NCBI GenBank assembly: GCA_946122785.1
Contig: CAMGYJ010000008.1
Span: 9,263,475-9,327,474 of the forward strand
Source: Linum tenue
Taxonomy: Eukaryota; Streptophyta; Magnoliopsida; Malpighiales; Linaceae
Direction of reading: 5' to 3'
DNA length: 64,000 bases
How positions within the stretch are numbered: position 1 is the stretch's first letter; each line of letters begins with the position of its first letter. The notes under the pieces were generated by a model. The model did not search any database, was not told where the DNA came from, and saw nothing but the letters and a program-made list of their open reading frames with translations. Shown one piece after another: positions 1-10,311 of the stretch. The translations under genes and the position numbers were made by a program.

Positions 1-129
1 CAACCAAATAATTCATGTATCTGAAGTATTCCTAATGGTGGTGGAGTGCTTGGAATTTAGTATAAACAGAAGCCATTGTTAGGCATGGAGAAGCAGGGAG
101 AGCTAGAGAGCAAAGCCATAGCTACTCAC

Positions 130-277
130 CTCAAAAGGGTTAAGGCAACAAACTTGCCTAATCCAAATATGGGAAAATGTGGGTTGAGTGTTTGTGAGGG
201 TAGAAGCAGAGCAATAGTATAAGAGCCGCAACTTTTAATGTAAACGGCAACAATTGTCGGAGTTATCAGAGACTGTT
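130..277 (-). other. candidate internal exon of an unidentified gene
   Basis: On the minus strand an open stretch of about 49 codons is bounded by a good acceptor (TTTTGCAG before position 277) and a consensus donor (GTGAGT after position 130). The translated segment is hydrophobic and could be a membrane segment. I do not recognise the family, and no neighbouring exon is evident before the window edge, so this is only a splice-consensus candidate. It could equally be a chance open frame. Confidence 0.2.
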
Positions 278-1171
278 CTGCAAAATATTGGAGTGAAATA
301 ATTTCTTCCGATATTCTCAATCCTAAATCCCACCATATTTCCGTTGTGCCCCAACAAGTCTATCCTACTCAATATTAATATAAACACTAATTTCATTAGT
401 GAACGCAAAGCATTCTATGAATCATATGCAATCATTTATACAAGTAATAATATGCTAAGCCGCTAAATTCTTAGTCGAACAATATTCCAAATTTATTGAA
501 TAACTAACTTAAAATATTTCAATGTTTATCATCTCACTTATAATAGTTCGTTTATCTAATCTTAACTTACGCATTCGCTCAGGGATTACAAAGTTTTCTA
601 TTTTATTTTGAGATAGAGATCTATAAAGTCTTGCTGTTAATGTGATCCGTCAAAAATATTATCTACACTGATTTCATGTAGTGCAAATGCGCAATTGGTC
701 AAGATATCCATTTAACTTTCAACTAAGTGCAATGTGCTTGAGATTGAGTCCCAACAAACACATATAATATTTTATATTAAATTCTTAAAAAAGTCGCAAA
801 CCAACAATTTACGTCGATTAGTTTTGAGTGTTTAACTCCCTGGATCATATCTTGACTTGGTTCTGATTATTTTTGGCCGAATGGATTTTACAGTATTGCA
901 TGAGAGAGTTACAATAAACAAAAAGGATTGACTAAAATTACTCTCATTACGAGAGAAATTTGGAATGGGAACTGAATTTCTCATTTCAACATAATATATG
1001 ATGTAGATATAAAATTACAGATAATTCTTTTATTTCAAATGACATATTGGAAATGAAATTTTCTTACATATGTTGTTCTTGACTTTGGATCATTTGTAAG
1101 AGATCTAGCATGAATAACCTTATAAGTGCAGCTTGTTTTATTCATTTCTACTTTTAACGACAAATTTTTAG
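278..1171. other. AT-rich spacer upstream of terpene synthase exon 2
   Basis: The stretch has no long open frame on either strand. I searched the plus strand for the terpene-synthase first exon (the arginine-pair and tryptophan region) and did not find it. The last bases before 1172 form an acceptor-like end (TTTTTAG). Apart from that I see nothing. Confidence 0.5.
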
Positions 1172-3735
1172 GCGAAACAAGGAGGCCCGAAATATGAAAT
1201 TCTAAAGGAAGAAGTGAGGAAGATGGTGAAATATGAAGCAAAAAGTGGAAATGACGAGACAATGATCGCCGACCAACTGCGTTTGATAGATACAATCCAA
1301 CGATTGGGCATTGGATATCATTTTGAAACAGAAATTGAAGAAGCACTAGAAAGAGTGCATGATGTGGGAGAGAACTCATCATTCATTAATATTGATGAGG
1401 AAGGTACTGATCTCTATAATAAGGCTTTGCGATTTCGACTTCTCAGACAACAAGGATTTCCTGTTTCGCCAGGTACGTCAGTGCGTGTCTGTGTGCGCGC
1501 GTGCATATAACGAATTAGAATTTAGATATATTTAATTAATGGATTGGTTGATAAATAATTAACACATCTCTTGTATATATGTGCGTAGATGGGTTTAGAA
1601 AGTTTATGAACAATGAAGGGAAGTTCGAGCAGTGGTTGGCGACGGATGAGCAAGGATTGTTGAGCTTGTACGAAGCAGCACACATTGCATTCAATGGAGA
1701 GGACATATTGGATGAAGCCCTAAGTTTTGCGACGAAGAGCCTTAAATCAATGATGCAAGACAAGAAGATCAACGCTTCATTCCAAAAGCAAATTGATTTT
1801 GCCTTTCGCGTTCCCGCTTGGAAATGTGTACCAAGGTCACTTGCTAGGCACTCCATCGATTTCTACTCTGATCATCATGACACTTCTCTTCAAAATCAAA
1901 AGCTTCTCATGTTTGCAAAGTTGGACTTCAACATGGTCCAAAAGTTCCATCAACAAGAGCTCCAGGAACTCGCTAAGTAAGTCTTTTGGGGCTAATTATT
2001 CATTTGCTTATCATTCGTCCATACTAGTGAAAGGGTATTATAAGTTTTACCATAGCAATATGTTATGTTTTGAACTTATCATACTGACAATAATCGTATC
2101 ATTCACCTCTAATAAACATAAGTTATGCAAATCAGGGTTACACACTTGATCTGCTTTCTAACTAACCATGAAAAAAATTCACTAATCTAAGCGGTAAGAA
2201 CCTAACATGCAAATTATATTGTATTACTAATAATAACCATAACCTTAATTATTTGGTTTGATTTTTTTGTACATGTATACGTATATAGTTGGTGGTGGGG
2301 AAGCATTTATGAGGCGACCGACTTTCCATATGTAAGAGACAGACTTGTGGAGAGTTACTACGGCATTAATTCTATTTTCTTCGAGCCCAAATATCGGTTG
2401 GGAAGGATTATAGCCACCAAATTCTGGTTAGTTATAACAATTTTGGACGACACTTATGATAACTATGCTACTTATGAAGAGGTTCGGTCCCTCACAGAAG
2501 CCATTGATGAAAGGTTCTTACCACATAAGTCATGTATATATTGAGCACTTTCACTTAATTATTGATCATGTATATTGTATATTTATTCGTGCATATTCTT
2601 AATTCAAGGTTGGATGCTAGAGCTCTTCAAGAACTGCCCGACAGTATGAAGAGAGTACATCGTATCATCCTTGATATGTATGATGATTTTGAGAGGGAAG
2701 TTGGAAAAATAGGACCCACTTTTGGCATCGAGTACTTCAAGGAAGAGGTAATGATCTATTTAACAAATGGCTCTTATGATAGATATACATGCATAGTTGT
2801 ATTTGTTTTCATCCACGGACAAGAAGTGAACCAAAATAATGTAAGGGAAATATTTCGAACACTTCCAATATTTGAAACTATTGGGATCAACTGATTTTTT
2901 ATATTTATTAGATCGAGTTTGTGCTAATTAAAAATGACTCTTATGTTCAAATTCTCACAACCCCCAATGTCAATAGTACATGGGCTAATTTTTGTTAGAG
3001 AGACCATGTAAAAAAATATAAGTTCTCTTCTGTACCCTCTCACTACAACCCTCAATTTATTGGAACCGATTGATTCTCGGTGATTATATTGTTATACGTA
3101 TTGCAGCTCAAAAGACTAATCCATTCATACTTGGGTGAGGTTGAGTGTCGAAATGAAGGCCGGGTTCCGACACTAGAAGAGTACATGATCCACGGATATG
3201 GCAGCAGCGGTATCCCTGTACTCTGCGCATCTGCTATGCTTGGTATGGGAGCAGAAGTAGCTACAAGGGAGGCTTTTGAGTGGGTAGCTAATGAGCCTAA
3301 AATGATGAAAGCCACTGCAGTTATCGGTAGATTTCGAGATGACATTTTCACTCACAAGGTAATTTGTCGTTTATATTTCTTTATGTTATGAATCTCACAA
3401 ACAGAGTGGAGTGCATTTCATAAAATTGTGGTTTCTTAGCATAGTTTGAACAAGAGAGAGGGCATTCAGCTTCAGCTGTGGAATGCTATATGGAGGAGTA
3501 CAAAGCATCGGAGGAAGAAGCGGTTGAATTCCTATGGAAGAAGATTTCTAATGCTTGGAAAGATGTTGCCGAAGAGTGTCAAAAACCAAGTCTATTTCCA
3601 GTAGCTATCACAGAGTGTGTCCTCAACTTGGCACGTCTGGTCGGTGTGTTATATGAGAATGGTGATTGCTTCACCAACCCCCACCTTATAAAAGATCATC
3701 TCAAGTCACTGTTCATTGATCCTGTGCCTCTTTAA
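1172..3735 (+). CDS. terpene synthase, exons 2-7 (first exon not seen)
   Basis: This is a class I plant terpene synthase, which cyclises a prenyl diphosphate; the layout is TPS-a/TPS-b-like. Exons inferred by eye: 1172-1472, 1589-1976, 2289-2513, 2609-2747, 3107-3358 and 3445-3735. All have GT..AG borders and compatible phases, giving 531 codons plus stop. The 139-bp fifth exon matches the family pattern. Visible motifs are RDR (exon 4, in FPYVRDRL), the metal-binding DDTYD (fragment residues about 282-286) and a DDIFTHKFE second metal site spanning exons 6 and 7. The usual RW at the exon 4/5 junction reads RL. Exon 1, which carries the start codon and the N-terminal arginine motif, is absent from the 1.17 kb upstream. 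The gene is therefore either 5'-truncated or has an unusually long first intron. Substrate and product cannot be told from sequence. Confidence 0.88.
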
Positions 3736-3776
3736 AGAAATCATTGACGTACACTTGAATGATTTCCTAATCGATG

Positions 3777-4155
3777 GTTGACAATTGTCACTACTAGTCC
3801 TTTTGTGCGTACGAGAGATGTTTCTGATTGTTCTGTCTTGCTCTTGGTTCTTTCTGTTTTTGTCCCCTTTATTTCCCAAAATGTTATCACTACTGTTGAA
3901 ACCATTTTTATTTTCCATCTTGTTATTAATAAAAGCTAGTTATATCGTCAACGTTTATTAATAAAAGCTAGTGTTGACAATTGTCACTACTAGTCCTTTT
4001 GTGCGTACGAGAGATGTTTCTGATTGTTCTGTCTTGCTCTTGGTTCTTTCTGTTTTTGTCCCCTTTATTTCCCAAAATGTTATCACTACTGTTGAAACCA
4101 TTTTTATTTTCCATCTTGTTATTAATAAAAGCTAGTTATATCGTCAACGTTTATT
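3777..4155 (+). repeat. tandem duplication, 196-bp period, terpene synthase 3' flank
   Basis: A unit beginning GTTGACAATTGTCACTACT at 3777 starts again at 3973. The second copy matches through 4155 with no difference I can see. The copies include the probable 3' untranslated region of the terpene synthase and AATAAAAG runs that could act as polyadenylation signals. Confidence 0.93.
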
Positions 4156-4268
4156 CATTGATCCATTTGAATTGTCTCTATCCATAAAGATGTATAATGC
4201 CTTCTACATATGTGTACCTTAATTCGTCCAAGATATCAATCGCCAGAAGACCAATCATCTTACCCACT

Positions 4269-4844
4269 CAGTGGCGGATCCAGGGGTGGTCATCCGGCCA
4301 CGACCCAGCCCTCCTTCGGATATGAAGCTAGTTTATAAGTTTATCTATTTTAGCCATTCGGCTTAGTGTGTTATTTTATAATAAAATTATGTGTAATTAG
4401 GAAATTGAGTCAGATGAATATATTCAAATCACAACTCTAAATTTAGCCTAGAAATTCTAGCTCCAATGATTCTCGTCTAAAAAAAGAACAATGAAACCGA
4501 AATAGGGATAGACACACAATACAAATTGATTTGTCAATTGATTTGTCTAATGTTGACATTGCCCGTTTCAACAACTACTATGGAGAGAACCTTTTCAATA
4601 ATGAAAAAGGTGAAAAATGATTTGTGCAACAAAATGAGCGATAAATTTCTCGCAGATTGGTTAACTATTTTATTTGAAAGAGAGTAATATGCTATTGGTA
4701 TTGATGTATACTCCATTATCGATGATTCATTATATTAAAAAATTGATGTGTACAATTGATATTTTAAAAAAATAATTTTTTTATGGTAAGTAATTTTAAA
4801 TGAAATGCGACCAAGTTCTCTACTATGTTCTAGATCCGTCGTTG
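4269..4844 (+). mobile_element. hAT-superfamily transposon remnant
   Basis: The left end CAGTGGCGGATCCAG is an imperfect inverted match (11 of 15) to the right end, whose reverse complement reads CAACGACGGATCTAG. The flanks are TACCCACT (4261-4268) and TACCCATT (4845-4852), an 8-bp target duplication with one mismatch. That size is characteristic of hAT. The element is only 576 bp, so most of the transposase has been lost by deletion. Confidence 0.8.
4553..4687 (+). pseudogene. hAT transposase C-terminal dimerisation fragment
   Basis: An open stretch of 44 codons ends at TAA (4685-4687). It reads as the C-terminal dimerisation region of hAT transposases, with the family-typical run PVSTTTMERTFSIMKKVK followed by a hydrophobic end. 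The fragment has no start codon and no catalytic part, so it cannot make an active transposase. It lies between the inverted ends of the 4269-4844 element, which agrees with that assignment. Confidence 0.75.
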
Positions 4845-4852
4845 TACCCATT

Positions 4853-5320
4853 GCAAAAAAAAAAGAGGTGTGGGAGTCGACAAAAGTAGTACTCATAGGT
4901 GTAAATTGGAGTTAATAGATCGGCTACAAAAAATTTATTCAAGGTCAACAAATGGGTCTTTATACAACACCTTTGAGTTAATTTTCAAGTTATTAATGTC
5001 AACAAATGAGTTAATTTTCTTCTTCCCTTCTGTGTTTCTTTTCTTTCTCACTTCTCATTAAGGGTTTCCTTTCTTTCTCGATTCTAAGTTATTAATGTTG
5101 TTGAAATAACTTTCATTTTCGTTCTTATCAAGAAAAAAGAGATATTGTCAAATTTTCTTCTCTCTGATAAGTTTGATGTAAAAATTTATTATATGGATGG
5201 AGGTGCACCTTACCTTACTGCGTACATTAATAGTTAATACATACGAGAAGTGGTACTTAAAGCTTCAATTCAATATCTAAACCTCTGTAAGAGAAAAAAA
5301 CATTTGAGCTGCTTCATAAA
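4853..5320. other. AT-rich spacer
   Basis: An A-run follows the hAT target duplication, then AT-rich sequence. I see no gene or repeat I can support. Confidence 0.5.
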
Positions 5321-5402
5321 CAGTGGGATGTTTCTGTTGTCCACATTCACATAGAGGATAATAAGTGTGTAGACTACCTAACTAGTAGAGGGCATTCTAG
5401 GA
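5321..5402 (+). pseudogene. possible LINE RNase H fragment
   Basis: About 27 open codons beginning QWDVSVVHIHIEDNKCVDYL resemble the end of the RNase H-like domain found at the C-terminus of plant L1 elements (a tryptophan, an HI/HV pair, an acidic residue, an asparagine, then AD or VD). Stops interrupt both sides. The similarity is short and judged by eye. Confidence 0.35.
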
Positions 5403-6726
5403 TTGAAAAGCAAAACACTCTTCAGTCTAGGAACGAACAAGTAGACAACTGGATAAGGGCTTTCGGCCAACGCGAAAAAACATGGGCACCAAGTTTAAAT
5501 AAAACCAAATATCCATGTTCCGGTAATCAATAATTAAGCCAATCGAGGATTAGGCTTGTGATCCATGAGCATCATTTAGCAACCCATGCATCGGACTAAT
5601 CACTGATTCCCTGGCTTCACGTATTACCATGAGATAATTAAGTATATGAGGCAATTATTATATTTGAGCGGGATGTTTGGAAAACAAAAGAAAATTAGTC
5701 GTTCAAACTTCAAACCTCATGAATTGGCCCATTGATAATCCCATAACAACATTCATCACATTTTGAGTTCGAATCTTGAGATCAATTCAATGATGTGGGA
5801 TCTACTCCATAATGAGCGGTATGGATTTAGATGATATCATCACGGCCTCCCTTTTCGTACCGCTAGGGATGCTTAATGCCACTTAGGAGTTAGGTGTAGA
5901 AATGGGTCGTAATTTTTTTTTCTTTCAAAAGTTTATTGAAAGTACCAGGATGGAAAAAACACATTCGTTCACATAATAGGCGAACGAAATCGAACCCAAT
6001 AAACCAACAGAAAACAAAGAGAGGACATTTGTAACTATCTAATTAGTTATCCTATTGTTAGACCACCAACAAAACGATAATTATAATTTCAGGAACTCTA
6101 CTCGTGTAGTAACTCGGAGAAAATAACACCACCTCGACCATTGCACACATCGACACTATCAAAAGCTTATCAGTAATGATTTTGACTTCACGTTCAATCA
6201 ACACGTCCTGCAAACCTTACTGACAACACTGGCACGATAGAGGTGGCAGATGGAGTCAATTCATGGAGTATTTGCAACTTACAACTTCATACATATTTTC
6301 TTTTTTATATTCATGGATATTTAAATGAATGAATTAGATTGAATTGATAAATTGGATACAAAATTAAAGCATCTCTTCATTTGACCAATTCAATATCTAG
6401 ATAGAACAGATTGGTTAATATAATACAAAAATTGACAATACATCGATCTCTACCACAGCTCGCTTTTCCCAATTGTTGGCACACAGATAGATTTCTGGCC
6501 GGCAGAACTCGATCGATCGGCGGGTTGTGTTGTGGCAGTCTGACAAAAAATCAACGGTGTAGATATGCATGCATGCGTTAATCTGCGGCATCCTCGAATA
6601 GTACGTACTGCTCAATTTCATTTCATTTCATTTGAGAAGCATATCGCAACGTTTGCAACCCATTTCCCATTCTCGACGAAGCAGTTGGTGAGGGACAGGT
6701 TACGGTGATTACTACGGTGATTACTA
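5403..6726. other. gene-free spacer
   Basis: AT-rich sequence with only short chance open frames. Just before 6727 there is a 12-bp direct duplication (CGGTGATTACTA twice). I see nothing else. Confidence 0.45.
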
Positions 6727-6904
6727 AGGGTAAATTGGGTATGGAAAAATAAATTATATTAATTAATTTTTTGTAAATTACATTTAAGGTAGTTACAAAA
6801 ATCTATTAATTAAAAATCTCTCTTTCTCTCACTTCCGTAATCTCCAGCCAGATTTCCTTTTTATATTTTTCTCAATCTTTCTGCAAAAAAAAAAAAAAAA
6901 AAAA

Positions 6905-7325
6905 ACCGAAATCAGTACCAATCCATTAGACAAACACTACCACTTTGAAAAATATCAATACCATTGCATAAATAAATCTATACCATTACACGAAAACTAC
7001 CATTGCAGAAATAAATTTATATCATTACACGAAAACTAGCATTCAAGAAATAAAAACACTACCATTTCACATAACATCAATACCATTCAAGAAATAAAAA
7101 CACTACCATTTCACAAAACATCAATACCATTGCAGATTTAATCACTACCAATGCGACAAAATCAATACCAATGCGACAAAATCAATACCAATGCAACAAA
7201 AATAATACCAATGCGACAAAAACTATACCAATACGACAATAACACTACCACTACGAAAAAAATGACTACCATTTAAAAAAAATCACTACTGAAAAAAAAA
7301 GACTACCATTTAAAAAAAAACATAC
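6905..7325. repeat. degenerate short tandem repeats (ACCATT..AAAA words)
   Basis: Following an A homopolymer of about 20 bases (ending near 6904), words such as TACCATT, ATACCAATGCGACAAAA and ACTACCATTTC recur every 15-30 bases for about 400 bp with drifting spacing. There is no coding potential. The array abuts a GC-rich captured gene fragment. Confidence 0.75.
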
Positions 7326-7344
7326 CATTCCTCCTCGTTCTCCT

Positions 7345-7597
7345 ACTGCCTCGTCAACCGCGATTCCACCTCTTCCTCAACCCTAGACTTCAATTCCGCC
7401 TTCCCCGCCGACTCCGTGACGGCGAATCTGATGAAGAGCAGGAAGGTCGATACGTTCTACTACGTCGCCCTGAGCGGGATGAGCGTCGGCGGGGAGCTGC
7501 TCTCGATTCCGGCCTCGGTCTTCGAGCTCGACGAGGCCGGGAACGGCGGCGTCATCGTCGACTGCGGCACCGCCATCACGCGCCTCCAGACGGTGTG
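7345..7597 (+). pseudogene. aspartic protease (pepsin A1 family) fragment
   Basis: The frame through 7416-7597 reads as part of a plant pepsin-like aspartyl protease. It includes an upstream YCLVNRDS segment, then DTFYYVALSGMSVGGELL, then GNGGVIVDCGTAITRLQT. In the family the last block carries the second catalytic D-S/T-G triad; here the serine is replaced by cysteine (DCG). The similarity starts and stops abruptly. After LQT the frame runs into purine-rich sequence rather than the expected C-terminal lobe, and no first lobe or start codon is present. It looks like a captured exon piece, GC-rich in an AT-rich setting. Confidence 0.8.
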
Positions 7598-7939
7598 CAG
7601 GGGAGAGGAGGGGCGACGCCGGACTTGGCTTGTTTTCCGGTGAGCTTCATCCCCTGGCCCTCGTATAGGGCTGTCTCAACAAAGAACAATTCAGTTTTAG
7701 GAGGAGGCGGGCGGAGGTGGGGGGGCGGATGGTGGGGGGAGAGAGTGGAAGAGAGGGGAGGGTGGGCGGAGGTGGGGGGAGGGGATGAGGGCGGGTGGAG
7801 GTGGGCGGCGGTGGGTGGAGGGGTGATGCCGTCGTCTAGGGTTGGTATGGAGGGATGGTAGATTAGGGTTTGAGTAGCATATATAGAATAATCAGGTGTG
7901 GACTCTTTTTTTATTCCAAAATTACCCTAAAACAAAATT
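7598..7939. other. purine-rich GGGTGG stretch and possible element end
   Basis: From about 7680 to 7860 the plus strand is dominated by GGAGG/GGGTGG words without a credible gene. At 7915-7938 the sequence CCAAAATTACCCT is a rough inverted counterpart of AGGGTAAATTGGGTATGG at 6727. The two may be the ends of one transposon that carries the protease fragment. Confidence 0.4.
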
Positions 7940-8104
7940 AACCATGGGATTAAAAAAAGAGGAAAACAAGAAAAATGAACGACAGATAGTGATGTAGCCA
8001 TGGTGGCTACTAAAATTTTAGTTGCCACCCTAACTCATCCCCAGTTGGTGATTCAAAATCGTTACACGTAATCTACAAGATATATATATATAAAGGCAAA
8101 ACAT

Positions 8105-8950
8105 GAGTTGGAATGGTTCCATTTCAAATTACGTGGCCTCTGAGTGATTCTAGAAATGTCATTTTTGTCATTGCAACCAGTTTATCTTTATATATTTAAA
8201 ATGTTATTACTGGAGTTTGAACCTTGGTAATTTCAACGAATAAAGAGTATTATAACCAATTACGGTACATTGTCTTATTGTTTTTTCTTTGATTAAACTC
8301 TAGGAATATGTTTGGTGATGATGCTTCTTTATTTATATTTTATTTTCAGTTATTTATATTTTATAGAAAAAGATTAGTTCTGAAATCGGAACTCAAGTAA
8401 CATTGATTCAAACATTAATATTAAATTGTATGTGTAGTTTAGTTTAGACAAAATACAGAAGTGTAACCAATACATGGACCTTTGTGACGAGTATATTCAT
8501 TTTTGTGACAAATATACACATAATATAATGATATAATTGGAAAATGAGAGTCTCATTTCAAAATTCGTGGTATGAGAGTGATCTTAGGAAACTCTTTTTC
8601 GTCATTGCACCCAATTTATCTTTATATTATGTGTAGATTGTCACAAAAAATTACTATTTGTCCCAAAGGTCCATGTTTTGACTACACATATGTATTTTGT
8701 CTAAACTGAACCATACATACAATTTAATTTCTAATATTTGAATTAATATTACTTGATTTTCGATTTCACAATGAATCACTTTCTATAATATATAATAATT
8801 TCAGTTAAAATACTCTTCCTACTTGGTTGAAGAAGCTCTTTTTATAAGATACATTTAATGTTTTAAGAATTTTTATTTCAAATTTCATGAATTGAGAGTG
8901 AAAGTAGGAAGAGTAAGTTTGTCATCATAATTATTTATCTACTTCATATA
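8105..8950. repeat. large fold-back repeat with about 200-bp arms
   Basis: The left arm, about 8342-8541, is the inverted counterpart of the right arm, about 8611-8817, around a loop of about 70 bp. Landmarks: CATGGACCTTTGTGAC and TTTAGACAAAATACA on the left pair with GTCCCAAAGGTCCATG and TGTATTTTGTCTAAAC on the right. The loop (about 8545-8625) also has diverged direct copies outside the arms at about 8105-8190 and 8870-8950 (ATTTCAAA..GAGTGA..GTCAT words). Nothing in it is coding. Confidence 0.75.
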
Positions 8951-10109
8951 AAAAAGTATCAATATCAAGATTTGAACCATGGTCTCTTCAAATAAAAACA
9001 ATAATCACAACCAATTACACTAAACAAATTTGTTTTATCTTCTTAATTGTAAACATGCACTAAGCAAAGATTTGAAAATCAGAGGACTTTTCCATCACGG
9101 TTAGCTAGCCTATTAAATCTTCTGAAAAACAAAGTTTAATACGTGATTTATAATTTTTTATAACCTATAGAATTTCAGATAATTTTAAAATTGCAACCCA
9201 AATTTCATTGATTGAAATAATGCATATCGAATTGTAGCATTGAATATGAAAAATCCATGTAGAATTCTTTATATTAATATAAGTTTTCAGAGCTACTACG
9301 ACGCAATTATATTTTGTACAAATTATAGGTGAATTGTTCTCTAAAATTTTAGCTTGGTTAACTGCTAAACGTTAAACCTCTTGCTAATCTAGCATGAATG
9401 GACCCAACAATGATGAGACGATATTGGGTTTAATGTGATGTTCATTTCATCATTTTTTGATATTTTAGATCAATTTATAGGGTATTAACATATAAATGAG
9501 TTATACTTAATCTCATTATACAATGTTAACTCTTTATAATAATTAATTTAATCTTAATATTTGTGATGCTTAAATATTTTATGTATGATTTAAAGATATA
9601 CTTATTATTTGTAACATCAGTGGTAGTTGGTTCAAATGTAGTATTTCATTAGGTAGTTAAAATCGAATACTGGGTGCATTTATGACTGTTTTTTATCTCG
9701 GCGTTGTGAATAGGTAGAAACTTAATTATTAGAATGCATAGTAACTGTACCTAGGCACATGGTCGAGCTTTGTACAAGCATGAATGCGTCATGGCTCGTA
9801 CTAGACTTAAACTTCAAGGGCTCGCGCACAAGTGCTATCACCACATAGTCTATATTGGAAAATCATATTTTATGGACAAATGCGCCTTTTGATAAAAATA
9901 AAATAAAATATTCTAAAAATAACATATAAAATTTGAATTGATGAGTAGTTTTATCACATCAATGTGTGACGGCTCATATTCTAAAAGGTTTATAAATACA
10001 GTCATGGTTTATTTTCAGACTCAAACCTTTTCCAATTTATACAACTAAACACTCTTCTATAAAATTATTCTTTATTAACTCCTGCAGTAATAACAAACAA
10101 CGTCAACAA
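8951..10109. other. AT-rich spacer with a diverged dispersed repeat
   Basis: No gene is visible. A segment near 9345-9500 (CCTCTTGCTAATCTAGCATG and following) has a diverged copy near 10425-10590, so both belong to an unidentified dispersed repeat. Confidence 0.45.
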
Positions 10110-10311
10110 TAACTTTAGAAGCAAGTTATAAAGTGAAGAAGAGATTGGGATTTAGTATCTCTTTGCAAATGTGTGTGTTTGGGGGATATTTTTTGTCTAA
10201 AATTTTGAGTAACTTTAGAAGCAAGTAAAGTGAAGAAGAGATTGGGATTACTATCTCTTTGCAAATGTGTGTGTGTTTGGGGGATATTTTTTTGGTCTAA
10301 AAATTTGAGGA
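10110..10311. repeat. tandem duplication, about 100-bp period
   Basis: The unit starting TAACTTTAGAAGCAAG at 10110 is repeated from 10210 with small indels. One copy has three and the other four GT pairs before TTTGGGGGATATTTTT. It is non-coding. Confidence 0.9.

Noticed and set aside
5757..5785. tRNA-like GTTCGAATC word
   Set aside because: No acceptor stem or other arms can be built around it.
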